From positions 62,001 through 126,000 of the forward strand of contig NZ_JAVFWN010000018.1 of NCBI RefSeq assembly GCF_030929495.1: a stretch of DNA of 64,000 nucleotides. The letters run 5' to 3'. The DNA comes from Nocardioides sp. LHD-245. Its GTDB lineage: Bacteria; Actinomycetota; Actinomycetes; Propionibacteriales; Nocardioidaceae. The notes under the pieces are model-generated. The model was given only the letters and a program-made list of their open reading frames with translations. It did not search any database and was not told the origin of the DNA. The translations under genes and the position numbers were made by a program. Below, one piece after another: positions 1-11,888 of the stretch (the stretch's first letter is position 1; each line of letters starts with the position of its first letter).

Positions 1-157
1 CTCCCTCACCCGGCCGACGGGCCCCCACCTCCACCACCGACACACTCGTCCATGGAACGACTAGAGGCGCCATCACCGTCCTGACCCGCTAGCGGCCCCG
101 ACCCCACCGCAAGCGACCCGCAAGGTCACCACAAGCACGGACGGCGACGCTCACTCC

Positions 158-679
158 ATGAGCACCGCACCCACCCCCTGGCTGCCCACCGCCTGGGCCC
201 ACCCGACGCGGGTCGCCGTGACCGACGGGCACCACCTGCGCCCGATGGGACCGGCCGACGTCGACCTCGACCTGCCCGCGGTGCGGGCCTCACGGGACCG
301 CCTGTGGGAGATCTACGGTCAGGCCTGGGGCTGGCCGCCCGCGGAGCTGAGCCGGGAGGCCGACGTCGACGACCTCGCCCACCACGCTGCGGAGATCGAG
401 GCGCACGAGTCCTTCCTGTACGGCCTCTTCGACGCCGACGAGTCCGCGCTCCTCGGCTGTGTGTACGTCGACCCGCCGGCCAAGGTCGGCGCGGACGCGG
501 ACATCTCCTGGTGGGTGGTGGAGGGCGCCGTGGGCAGTGCCCTCGAGGCGGCCCTGGACGCCTTCGTCCCCGCCTGGATCGCGGCGGGCTGGCCGCTCGA
601 GCGCCCCCGGTACGTCGGGCGCGACCTGACCTGGCAGCAGTGGCTCGCCCTGCCCGACCTCGTGAAGGAGAACTCATGA
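158..679 (+). CDS. GNAT-like N-acetyltransferase family protein
   Basis: A 173-residue soluble protein. It has the alternating hydrophobic and acidic pattern of a small GNAT-fold protein: an N-terminal segment 'LRPMGPADVDLDLPAVRASRDRL', then a beta-strand pair around 'SALLGCVYVDPP' and 'ADISWWVV', where GNAT proteins place the central sheet that holds acetyl-CoA. A classical Q/RxxGxG/A pyrophosphate-binding loop is not obvious, so the transferase activity is uncertain. The ATG has no strong Shine-Dalgarno sequence and may be read from a leaderless mRNA. The stop codon overlaps the start of the next gene (ATGA), so the two are probably translated together. The substrate is unknown. Confidence 0.6.
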   Translation: MSTAPTPWLPTAWAHPTRVAVTDGHHLRPMGPADVDLDLPAVRASRDRLWEIYGQAWGWPPAELSREADVDDLAHHAAEIEAHESFLYGLFDADESALLGCVYVDPPAKVGADADISWWVVEGAVGSALEAALDAFVPAWIAAGWPLERPRYVGRDLTWQQWLALPDLVKENS

Positions 680-2475
680 GCACCCGCACCCTCGCCCGGA
701 TCGCCCTCGGCACCGTCGCCGTCGCGCTCGGCCTGGCTCCTGTCGCCGTACCGACGGCGGCGAACGCCGGTCAGGTCGGCGTGACCATCGCCATCACCGG
801 CGCCGGACGCGTCGAGGTCGTCGAGGGATCGATCGAGGACGGCGGCGCACTGGCCTGCGACCGCACCACCAACCTCGATCACCGGGTCACCCTGAGCTGC
901 GGCCGGATCCGCAACGAGGAGCTCTTCGAGGCCTGGGTCTGGCTGCGCCCCTCGTTCTTCGGGGTGCCGGAGGGATGGGAGTTCGTGGAGTGGCAGGGCT
1001 GCGACCAGACCCGCGCCAACAACAACGGCACCCGGGACTGTGCCGTCCACTCGGCCATCACGGGCAGCGTCGAGAAGTTCCCGACCGCCGTCTTCCGCGA
1101 CGTCCAGCTCCCCACGATCTCCGGCATCAGCGCCACGCAGGTCGTCAACGAGCAGGGCCGGTTCAGGTTCGCCTGGTCCGCCGGCGGCGCCGTGCGCAGC
1201 CAGTGCAAGCTGGACAGCGGCGGATGGGAGACGTGCACGTCGCCGCGCACCCTGACCCTGCCGGAGGGGTCGCACAGCTTCGCCCTCCGCTCCGAGGACG
1301 CGTCGGGCAACCTGAGCCACAGCTGGTCCACCCAGGTGCACTCGGTCGACACCGCGTTCACCGCGACGCCGCCCCGGCTCACGAACAGCCGGAACGCGAA
1401 CTTCGCCTTCGCCTCGGTGGGCGGCAACGCCTTCGACTGCACCCTCGACGGCTACCAGTTCACCTGCGACAGCGGAGCGGGGTTCTTCTCCGACCTGGCC
1501 GACGGCGAGCACACGCTGACGGTCGCGGCCCGCAACGGTGCCTGGGTCGACCCGGTCCCGGTCCGCTGGGACTGGAGGGTCGACGCGACCGCCCCGGAGA
1601 CGACACTGACCGGCGGTCCCGCCGAAGGCTCGGCGACCACGGACCCGACGGCCGCGTTCACCCTCGACGCCCCAGGAGCGGTCGACTTCTCCTGCACCAT
1701 CGACGGCGCGCTCACCCCGTGCGCCCGCGGCGTCGTCCGGCTCGACGGGCTCGCCCCCGGCCTCCACGTCTTCACCGCGGCCGGCCGGGACGATGCGGGC
1801 AACAGCGACCCGACCCCCGCCACCCGGACCTGGACCGTGACAGCGCGCGACACCACCGTGCCCGACACGACCGCACCGGACACCACCCTGACGGCAGGCC
1901 CGGCCGACGGGTCCATCGTCACCTCGCCGGACGCCTCCTTCGAGGTCGGTACGACGGAGGCCGGCGCGGCTCCGACCTGCACGCTCGACGGCGCGGACCT
2001 GCCCTGCGCGGGCGGACCGGTCTCCCTCGTGGCCCTCACGCCCGGCACCCACGTGCTCACAGCCACCTCCACCGACGCCGCCGGCAACACCGACACCACC
2101 GCCGCGACCCGGACCTGGACCGTCCCCGCGCCGGCCTCCGCGTTGAAGGGACGCAAGGGCTGGAAGCTCAAGCCCGCCACCGGCACCTACGCAGGCGCGG
2201 CCCTCACGGCCAGGCGCAAGGGCGCCGTGGCGACGTACGCCATCACCGACGCCCGGCGGCTCGCGCTCGTCGTCAGCCGGGGCAAGGCGCTCGGCAAGGT
2301 CAAGGTGTACGTCGGCAAGCGGCTGCTCCGCACCGTGTCCCTCAAGGGCGGCGCCGCCACCCGGCAGCTCGTCGCGGTGTCGACCTTCGACGCCGGCTTC
2401 ACCGGCACCGTCCGCATCGTCGCCGCATCGGGCAGGACGGTCCGCATCGAGGGGATCGCGGCCCCCACCCGCTGA
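676..2475 (+). CDS. Secreted protein with Ig-like Cys-pair repeats
   Basis: A 599-residue exported protein. The ATG at 676 is preceded by a good ribosome site (AAGGAG), overlaps the previous stop codon, and opens a clear signal peptide ending near 'PTAANAGQ'. Four repeats each carry two cysteines around a short acidic turn ('CKLDSGGWETC', 'CTLDGYQFTC', 'CTIDGALTPC', 'CTLDGADLPC') and end in an Ala/Thr-rich 'TRTWTV' or similar strand, as in bacterial Ig-like adhesion or envelope modules. The last 120 residues are Lys/Arg-rich with beta character. No LPXTG motif or C-terminal membrane anchor is seen, so it is probably released or held by charge. Its function is unknown. Confidence 0.75.
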   Translation: MSTRTLARIALGTVAVALGLAPVAVPTAANAGQVGVTIAITGAGRVEVVEGSIEDGGALACDRTTNLDHRVTLSCGRIRNEELFEAWVWLRPSFFGVPEGWEFVEWQGCDQTRANNNGTRDCAVHSAITGSVEKFPTAVFRDVQLPTISGISATQVVNEQGRFRFAWSAGGAVRSQCKLDSGGWETCTSPRTLTLPEGSHSFALRSEDASGNLSHSWSTQVHSVDTAFTATPPRLTNSRNANFAFASVGGNAFDCTLDGYQFTCDSGAGFFSDLADGEHTLTVAARNGAWVDPVPVRWDWRVDATAPETTLTGGPAEGSATTDPTAAFTLDAPGAVDFSCTIDGALTPCARGVVRLDGLAPGLHVFTAAGRDDAGNSDPTPATRTWTVTARDTTVPDTTAPDTTLTAGPADGSIVTSPDASFEVGTTEAGAAPTCTLDGADLPCAGGPVSLVALTPGTHVLTATSTDAAGNTDTTAATRTWTVPAPASALKGRKGWKLKPATGTYAGAALTARRKGAVATYAITDARRLALVVSRGKALGKVKVYVGKRLLRTVSLKGGAATRQLVAVSTFDAGFTGTVRIVAASGRTVRIEGIAAPTR

Positions 2476-2487
2476 CCTCCGAGCGCG

Positions 2488-2528
2488 CGACGCCGCCGAT
2501 CGTTAGTGGACGACGATCGGCGGCGTCG
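2488..2528. terminator. Bidirectional terminator hairpin between convergent genes
   Basis: Perfect 16-base inverted arms (CGACGCCGCCGATCGT at 2488-2503 and its complement at 2513-2528) around a 9-base loop. The TAA stop codon of the minus-strand ceramidase starts the loop, so the hairpin serves as terminator for both converging transcripts. No U-tract follows, as is common in high-GC actinobacteria. Confidence 0.75.
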
Positions 2529-4338
2529 TCGCGTCCGTGCTGCCGACGCAGGTGATCCGGTAGCTGCCGGGCGGGCCGGCCACCCAGGTGACGTCGGCGA
2601 CGAAGCGCAGTGCCCGGTCCCGATGCCAGGCGATCGTCGTGGACGGCGAGGCATCGTCGGCGACCGGCAGCCAGGCGTCGCCGTCGCGCCGCTCGACGCG
2701 CAGGTAGGTCGCCCGCAGCTCCGTGTTCGGATGGTCGGTGCCGAAGGTCGCGGTGACCACCTCACCGGTGCGGGCGGTGGCCGGGGCGCGCCGCACCCCG
2801 AGGCGGCCCGGCCGCGCCAGCAGCGGCGACCCGACGGGCAGGGTCCACCGCAGCCGCCGTGGCCGCGGCGGGCGTCCCGGATCGATCGCGCGTCCGCCGC
2901 GCAGAGCGGCGGCGAGCTCGACGACCGCGTCCTGGAGCACGGCCAGCTGGTGACGGCCGAAGACGGTCGAACCCGCCTCGTAGAGCTGCTCGTCGTACTC
3001 CTCCGGCGTGGTGACGTAGTGCCCGTAGCCGTTGGCGTAGCCCTGCAGGACGACGTCCTCGACGTCGACGCCCAGCTCCGTCGCGACGGCCCGCCGCAGC
3101 CGCCAGCCGGCGACGACGGTCACCTCGAACGGCAGGCAGACCAGATGGAGGTGCCCCCAGCGGACCAGCTGGAGCAGATAGGTCTCCTGCACCCACCGCA
3201 GGCTGCCGACCGGCAGGAACAGGTCCTTCGGCGCGTGCGCCGCCGCGAGCGCGGGGCGATGCCGGTAGAGCCAACGGCTGAACCGCTCCGGCACCGGGTT
3301 GCGGCGCCCCTCGTCGAAGAGCGGCGAGCCCGGTCCGTCGGTCAGCTTGCCCGCCGCGAAGCTCGCGCCGAGGATCGCGCGACCGGTGCGACCGGTCCGC
3401 CCGGACCCGGCGGACCGGTCGGCGAGCCTCACCCACCGATGGCGTACGTCGACCAGCGGCTCCACCTCGACGCCGGGGTCGGCCGCGAGCCGGCGGGCGG
3501 CGGCCAGCTGGCGCTCGCCGATGATCCGGGTGTTGTCCCGCTCGTCCTCCGTGGGCCCGGTCGCGGGCCGCAGCTGCAGGTTGGGGCTGAGGTCGCCGGC
3601 GTTGGTCTGGGCGAACGCCGCGACCAGGTCGCCGTCCTGCTCCCACCGATGGGCGGCCCAGCCCTTGTTGTCGGCACTGATCAGCCGGTTGCGGTTGGAC
3701 ATCGAGGTGTTGTGGACGGGGAACCAGCTGATGGCGCCGCTGAGCCGCCCGTCGCGCTGCAGGCGCAGCAGCGTCATCCGCGGGTCGATGCCGTCCGGGA
3801 AGAGGGCCCGCTCGTCGGCGGGATCGCGCTCGAACGCCGCCCGGGCGCGGTTGGCGCTCGCGTCGCGCAGCTCGCCACGGCTGAGCACCAGCGTGGCCGG
3901 CGCCAGGTCCGCGTCGGCCCGGGCGATCGCCTCGACCACGCCGTCGACCAGCCGCGCGAAGGTCCGCGGCCGGAAGCCGCCGGTCGTGATGTTGTAGAGG
4001 ATGTCGTGGCCGTGCCCGCCGGGCCCGCAGTGGGTGTGGGTGGCGGTGAGCACGACATTGCCGGCGCCGTACCGGTCGCCGAACCGGGCGGCCAGTCGCT
4101 CGTGGATCGCGGCCACGGTCGCCTCGAAGAACATGCCGATGTCGGCCACGACGAAGGCGGCCCGGCGCCGCCCGTCGTCGAGGACGAACGCCCGGGCGTA
4201 CTGACGCGACAGGATCCCGCGCGTGCGCTGGTCGGGCATGCCGTAGCCCATCATCCCGACGCCCCACGGCTCGCCGGTGACGTCCGCTCGGCCGCGACCG
4301 GCCCGCCAGCCCCGCTGCCCCGGCCGGTCGGTGGTCAC
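2503..4338 (-). CDS. Neutral/alkaline non-lysosomal ceramidase family protein
   Basis: A 611-residue homologue of neutral ceramidases, which hydrolyse the amide bond of ceramide. Family landmarks: 'VGMMGYGMPDQRTRGI' near the N terminus, the zinc-binding 'THTHCGPGGHGHD' (Cys where most members have Ser), and 'TNAGDLSPNLQ', which contains the family's catalytic Ser in its GDxSPN motif. The C-terminal part has the expected beta-sandwich ('ATYLRVERRDGDAWLP'). Unlike secreted Pseudomonas ceramidases there is no signal peptide, so the protein may be cytoplasmic or exported without one. The GTG start at 4338 is chosen because it overlaps the mazG stop (GTGA), giving translational coupling. The substrate could be another N-acyl lipid. 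Confidence 0.82.
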   Translation of the reverse strand: MTTDRPGQRGWRAGRGRADVTGEPWGVGMMGYGMPDQRTRGILSRQYARAFVLDDGRRRAAFVVADIGMFFEATVAAIHERLAARFGDRYGAGNVVLTATHTHCGPGGHGHDILYNITTGGFRPRTFARLVDGVVEAIARADADLAPATLVLSRGELRDASANRARAAFERDPADERALFPDGIDPRMTLLRLQRDGRLSGAISWFPVHNTSMSNRNRLISADNKGWAAHRWEQDGDLVAAFAQTNAGDLSPNLQLRPATGPTEDERDNTRIIGERQLAAARRLAADPGVEVEPLVDVRHRWVRLADRSAGSGRTGRTGRAILGASFAAGKLTDGPGSPLFDEGRRNPVPERFSRWLYRHRPALAAAHAPKDLFLPVGSLRWVQETYLLQLVRWGHLHLVCLPFEVTVVAGWRLRRAVATELGVDVEDVVLQGYANGYGHYVTTPEEYDEQLYEAGSTVFGRHQLAVLQDAVVELAAALRGGRAIDPGRPPRPRRLRWTLPVGSPLLARPGRLGVRRAPATARTGEVVTATFGTDHPNTELRATYLRVERRDGDAWLPVADDASPSTTIAWHRDRALRFVADVTWVAGPPGSYRITCVGSTDATTPPIVVH

Positions 4339-4958
4339 CGTCGCCGCCGCGCGGCGTCGCGCAGCGCCTGCTCCGGGTCCGTCCCGGCCGCGCGGGCCTC
4401 GGCGACCAGCGCCAGCAGGCGCTCGCCCAGGTCCGGCGAGTCCGCCACCACGTCGAGCGGCAGCCCGGCCCGCTCCCGCCGCCCGAGCACCTTGTCGGCG
4501 TACAGCAGGGCGGGGAGGGCGGAGGGCGGATCCTGCGGACCGGCGCCCTCGGGCCGCTCCGCCGCCTTGATCCGTTGCCAGCGCGCGTCGACCTGCTCGG
4601 CCGTCAGGTCCTCGTCCGGGGTGTCGCCGAAGACGTGCGGGTTGCGGCGCCGCATCTTCGCGGTGATCCCGCGCGCGACGTCGTCGAGGTCGAAGTCGCC
4701 GCGCTCCTCCGCGATCACCGCATGGAAGACGACCTGCAGCAGCAGGTCGCCCAGCTCCTCGGCCACGTGGGCGAAGTCGCCGGTCGCCTCGGCCTCGTCG
4801 ATCGCGTCGACCGTCTCGTAGGTCTCCTCGAGCAGGTAGCGCACCAGCGAGCGGTGGGTCTGCTCCTGCTTCCAGGGGCACTCGGCGCGCAGCCGCCGCA
4901 TCACCGCGACGAACTCGGCGACCGCGCCGGCCGCGGGCTCTCCCGACTGCCCGGGCAC
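4335..4958 (-). CDS. mazG: Nucleoside triphosphate pyrophosphohydrolase MazG
   Basis: A 207-residue MazG, which hydrolyses NTPs and dNTPs to monophosphates plus pyrophosphate as house-cleaning. The signature is clear: 'CPWKQEQTHRSL', 'LLEETYETVDAID' (metal-binding EExxE), then 'EELGDLLLQVVFHA' (ExxD). A second helical segment at the C terminus resembles the degenerate second half of full-length MazG, but the protein is shorter than the two-domain E. coli enzyme (about 263 residues), as usual in actinobacteria. The GTG start at 4958 lies 4 bases after the preceding stop codon. Its position downstream of mfd and the SurA-like gene is a common actinobacterial arrangement. Confidence 0.9.
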   Translation of the reverse strand: MPGQSGEPAAGAVAEFVAVMRRLRAECPWKQEQTHRSLVRYLLEETYETVDAIDEAEATGDFAHVAEELGDLLLQVVFHAVIAEERGDFDLDDVARGITAKMRRRNPHVFGDTPDEDLTAEQVDARWQRIKAAERPEGAGPQDPPSALPALLYADKVLGRRERAGLPLDVVADSPDLGERLLALVAEARAAGTDPEQALRDAARRRR

Positions 4959-4962
4959 GGGC

Positions 4963-5699
4963 TCAGCCCTGGGGTGCGACCGCCGCGGGGGCCGCGGCGG
5001 GCCCACAGCGCTGTTCGGCGGGCAGGTCCGCGACCTGCTCCGGGGTGAGCGCGGTCATGTCCGCGGCACTCGTCGCCTCGGCACTGACCGGGACGGAGAG
5101 CGGGTCGCCGCCGAAGACGCCCGTCTCGGCGTCGTAGGAACCGAAGACCGGGTTGAAGGTGACGTCGTTGTCGTCGAGCCACTGCGTGATCAGGTCGATC
5201 CCGGCGGCCACGGCCTCCTGGCCCTCGGCACCGGCCTCGTCGGCGCCGAGCTGGGCGACGGGGTCGCTGAGCCGCTGCTGGATCCAGGTCAGCCACTCGA
5301 AGGTCTCGTAGTTGTCGTCGTCGATCGTGCCGAGCGGCTCCCAGGCCTGCTGCACGGCGGTGCGGTCGATCGCCTCGGAGGGCAGCGTCACGCCGTGCTC
5401 GCCCGCAAGCGCGTCGACGGCGACCGCCTGGGTCCAGCCGACGACGAACTGGGCGCGGATCAGCGCGGTCGGCGCGGCTGACGCCTGCGGGTTGGCCGCT
5501 CGCAGTGCGCAGTAGTCCTGGACGGCCTGGTCGACCTTGCCCAGCCGGAGCTGCTGCCCCTCGACCTCGGCGGCGACGCCCGGCTTGACGCCGTCGTCGG
5601 AGACGCCGCAGCCGGCCGCCAGCAGGGCGGTCGCGGACAGCGCTGCCACGGCCGGCAGGAACCTCGGCACGAACGCAGGCACGAACGAGGGGCGCACAC

Positions 5700-5703
<4 letters not shown>
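4963..5703 (-). CDS. SurA N-terminal-like lipoprotein
   Basis: A 246-residue exported lipoprotein. A signal peptide ends in the lipobox 'LLAAGC', so the mature protein is attached to the outer face of the membrane by its Cys. The mature N terminus ('AAEVEGQQLRLGKVDQAVQDYC') resembles the start of SurA/PrsA chaperones, where it precedes a helical peptide-binding domain, but no parvulin isomerase domain follows. The GTG start at 5703 overlaps the mfd stop codon. A SurA-like lipoprotein between mfd and mazG is a recurrent actinobacterial order. A role in folding exported proteins is inferred from the family only. Confidence 0.7.
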
Positions 5704-9257
<3,554 letters not shown>

Positions 9258-9287
9258 GAGGTGCACCTTCGGTCGGGGACAGCACGA

Positions 9288-9317
9288 GCGCCCCCGATCT
9301 GGGACGACCGGGGGTGC
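9288..9317 (-). terminator. Hairpin between pstB and mfd
   Basis: Arms GCGCCCCCG (9288-9296) and CGGGGGTGC (9309-9317) pair fully in RNA, counting one G-U. It lies just downstream of pstB and upstream of the mfd start, and probably ends or reduces read-through of the pst transcript. Confidence 0.5.
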
Positions 9318-9347
9318 GGCGACCAGCCTACGGCGTACCGCCGACAC

Positions 9348-10241
9348 TCAGCCGAAGCGGCCGTTGACGTAGTCGTAGGTGCGGGAGTCCTGGGGGCTCT
9401 GGAACATCGCCTCGGTGTCGCCGTGCTCGACGATCACGCCCGGCTGTCCCTGGGAGGCGAGGAAGAAGGCGCATCGGTCCGAGACCCGCGCGGCCTGCTG
9501 CATGTTGTGGGTGACGATCACGATCGTCACCTCCCGCGCGAGCTCGAGCATGGTCTCCTCGATCACCCGGGTCGAGGTCGGGTCGAGCGCGGAGCACGGC
9601 TCGTCCATCAGCAGCACCCGCGGCCGGATCGCGAGCGACCGCGCGATGCACAGGCGCTGCTGCTGGCCTCCGGAGAGCCCGCCGCCGGGGGCGTCCAGGC
9701 GGTCCTTGACCTCGTTCCAGAGGCCGCCCTTGACCAGGCAGGACTCGACGAGGTCGTCCTTGTCCGATCGCTTCAGCCGGGTGCCGGTGAGCTTGAGGCC
9801 GGCGAGGACGTTCTCCTGGATCGACATCGCGGGGAACGGGTTCGGCTTCTGGAACACCATGCCGATCGACCGGCGGGCGTCGATGAGCCGCCTGCCCGGG
9901 TCGTAGATGTCCTCACCGTCGAGCAGCACCTCACCGGCCAGCTGCGCCGACGGGACCAGCTCGTGCATCCGGTTGAGGATGCGCAGGAAGGTGGACTTGC
10001 CGCACCCGGACGGCCCGATCAGGGCCGTGATCCGGCCCGCGTCCATGGTGAGCGAGACCCGGTCGAGCACCTTGTGGTCACCGAACCAGGCGGTGATCTC
10101 CCGCGCCTCCAGCTGCGCGAGCACGCCGGGGGCGGGTACGCCGCCGGGGGCGACGGTGGCCTCGGGCGCGGTCGTGGCCTCGGGGACGATCGTGGCCTCG
10201 ACGGCGGGCAGGACGGTGGTCTGGTCGGCTGCGGAGTCCAT
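9348..10241 (-). CDS. pstB: Phosphate ABC transporter ATP-binding protein PstB
   Basis: A 297-residue ABC ATPase that powers phosphate import. It has Walker A 'GPSGCGKST', a Q-loop in 'GMVFQKPNPFPAMSIQENV' (typical of PstB), the signature 'LSGGQQQR', Walker B 'VLLMDEPCSALDP' and switch His in 'IVTHNMQQAARV'. An N-terminal extension of about 40 residues is rich in Ala/Thr/Val/Pro ('PEATTAPEATVAPGG'), a low-complexity tail absent from typical PstB. The ATG at 10241 follows an AGAAGAGAG ribosome site. It is the last gene of the pst cluster and is separated from pstS by a strong hairpin, so its expression can differ from upstream genes. Confidence 0.95.
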   Translation of the reverse strand: MDSAADQTTVLPAVEATIVPEATTAPEATVAPGGVPAPGVLAQLEAREITAWFGDHKVLDRVSLTMDAGRITALIGPSGCGKSTFLRILNRMHELVPSAQLAGEVLLDGEDIYDPGRRLIDARRSIGMVFQKPNPFPAMSIQENVLAGLKLTGTRLKRSDKDDLVESCLVKGGLWNEVKDRLDAPGGGLSGGQQQRLCIARSLAIRPRVLLMDEPCSALDPTSTRVIEETMLELAREVTIVIVTHNMQQAARVSDRCAFFLASQGQPGVIVEHGDTEAMFQSPQDSRTYDYVNGRFG

Positions 10242-10261
10242 GGGCTCTCTTCTCATCGGGA

Positions 10262-10293
10262 GGTGCCGGGCGGCCCGTGGGCCGCCCGGCACC
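10262..10293 (-). promoter_or_regulatory. Strong intercistronic hairpin between pstS and pstB
   Basis: Perfect 14-base arms GGTGCCGGGCGGCC and GGCCGCCCGGCACC around the loop CGTG, with no U-tract. Its place just after the binding-protein gene fits an RNA-stabilising or partial-termination element that keeps binding-protein mRNA more abundant than pstB mRNA. Confidence 0.65.
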
Positions 10294-10330
10294 GGTGCTG
10301 CGGGTGCTGCGGAACTGCGGGGGTGTCGCG

Positions 10331-11815
10331 TCAGGACGCGGCGGCGACCGCGGCCTTGGCGGTCTTGACGGACTTCTTGGCCTTCTTCAGCTTCTTCGTG
10401 AGCTTGACCTTCTTGGCGCCCGTGGCCTTCTTGACCTGCTTCTTGAGCTTCTTCACCTTGGCCTGGGCCTTGTCGAGCTGAGCCTGGGCCGCGGCGAGGG
10501 CCGGGGACGGGCCGGTCGACGGAGCGGTCCAGGTCAGGGTGACGGACCCCTCGGACACCAGGTACTTCGTGTTGGTCGGCTTGAAGACGGCCTTGTAGGT
10601 GTGGGCGCCGGCGCTCGGCGTGCGAACCAGGAGCGGAGCCTGTCCGGAGACCAGGGGGACGTTCGCCTGCAGCAGGGTCGCGCCCTCGTAGAAGGAGACC
10701 GATCCGGTCGGCTGCGAGGAGCCCGACACCTTGGCCGACAGGTTGATGCCGGCGGCGGTGCTGGTGCCGGTCAGCGCGGTGGCGGTCTCGACCAGGTCGT
10801 TGGTCGCGAAGTTGGTGGTGCTCTCGACGTTCGTGCCGCAGGCGCCGCCGTTGGCCGGCGTGGCCAGCTGGGTGAGACCGCCCTGCGCGATGGCCAGCGT
10901 CGCTGCGTCGGAGCACAGGAAGCCGGCCGAGCCGAAGAACTTCTGGATGTCGGTCTTGCCGACGTCGGCCTTGCGGACCGCGTTGTAGACGGCGCGCTTG
11001 AACGCGACCTCGCCGCCGATCAGCCGGACGGTGTTGCCGGGGATCAGGCCGGCGCGGCCCTGGGAGATCGGCACGATGGCGTCGGGGTCGTTCTTCACCG
11101 GACCGTCGGTGTGCTCCTGGATCGGCACGCCGCCGACCTCGGACTTGACGCAGGACCCGTAGTCCGCGCCTCCCGTGAGGACCTTGGACTTGAAGAACTT
11201 CTCCGTGCCGGATCCGCTCTGCGGCACGAAGGGCTTGATCGTGCCGGCGGAGCCGCCGACCGCGCTCCAGTTGGTGATCTCGCAGGTGTAGATCTTCTTG
11301 AGGTTCTCGGCCGAGAGCGTCTGCGGGGCGTGGGAGGCCGTGCTGTTGGAGACGGCCATCGCGACCGTGTCGAGGGCGAACGGGATCGCCCACAGGTCCG
11401 CCGCTTCCGCGGCCTTGAGCGCGTCGGAGGACCGTGCGAAGTCGAGGTCGGTGAAGTTGGCGTCCGAGCGCATCTTGTCCTTGCCGTCGCTCGAGCCGTT
11501 CGGGCGGTTCTGGTCGCCGTTGGTGGGCAGCTTGATGGTGCCGCCCGCGGGCTGCGGGACGGCCGCGAAGCTCGCGACGTCGAAGGTCTGGCCGTAGTCG
11601 GCCTTGGCGCCCTCGTTCCAGACCTTGGCGGCCTGGAAGAGGGAGAGCATGGTGGTGTCGGAGCCGCCACCGATCAGGTCAGCGGCGACCGGCGTGGCCT
11701 TGCTGTCCTCGGGGTGCGGCGTGTAGACGGCGTGAGCGGGAGAGGCGATCAGCGTCACCGCCGACGTGGCCACCGCGGCCGCGAACGCGGCCGTGAGGGA
11801 CTTGCGTACGGACAT
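10331..11815 (-). CDS. pstS: PstS-like phosphate-binding protein with Ig domain and Lys-rich tail
   Basis: A 494-residue exported binding protein. A Sec signal peptide ends at 'ASPAHA'. The periplasmic-binding fold has PstS landmarks: 'LIGGGSDTT' (a variant of GAGSS), 'YTCEITNWSAVGG' and 'VPQSGSGTEKFF' (the phosphate-binding SGT loop). About 85 residues near 405-455 form a bacterial Ig-like domain ('GSVSFYEGATLLQANVPL'). The last 45 residues are a heptad-like, extremely Lys-rich helix ('KKLKKQVKKATGAKKVK'). Neither addition occurs in ordinary PstS. The protein is not a lipoprotein, so the tail may bind anionic wall polymers such as teichoic acid or polyphosphate (inference). It lies between the sortase-like gene and pstB. 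Confidence 0.82.
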   Translation of the reverse strand: MSVRKSLTAAFAAAVATSAVTLIASPAHAVYTPHPEDSKATPVAADLIGGGSDTTMLSLFQAAKVWNEGAKADYGQTFDVASFAAVPQPAGGTIKLPTNGDQNRPNGSSDGKDKMRSDANFTDLDFARSSDALKAAEAADLWAIPFALDTVAMAVSNSTASHAPQTLSAENLKKIYTCEITNWSAVGGSAGTIKPFVPQSGSGTEKFFKSKVLTGGADYGSCVKSEVGGVPIQEHTDGPVKNDPDAIVPISQGRAGLIPGNTVRLIGGEVAFKRAVYNAVRKADVGKTDIQKFFGSAGFLCSDAATLAIAQGGLTQLATPANGGACGTNVESTTNFATNDLVETATALTGTSTAAGINLSAKVSGSSQPTGSVSFYEGATLLQANVPLVSGQAPLLVRTPSAGAHTYKAVFKPTNTKYLVSEGSVTLTWTAPSTGPSPALAAAQAQLDKAQAKVKKLKKQVKKATGAKKVKLTKKLKKAKKSVKTAKAAVAAAS

Positions 11816-11888
11816 TGCGTTGTTCGTCTTTCTGTGAGGGACGCACGGCTGCCGGTGCAGTCGTGTGGAGGCCGCCGCGACGCGGCGG

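Noticed and set aside
304..675. Upstream extension of the secreted protein into the GNAT-like gene
   Set aside because: The extension is Arg-rich and out of frame with a real gene; the signal peptide and ribosome site fix the start at 676.
319..2052. Long open frames on the opposite strand of the secreted Ig-repeat gene
   Set aside because: They have Arg/Gly/Pro-rich low-complexity translations with no family features. They arise from third-position GC bias of the real gene.
4339..4881. Upstream extension of the ceramidase gene to an ATG near 4881
   Set aside because: It would run through all of mazG in another frame. The GTG at 4338 overlapping the mazG stop is better supported.
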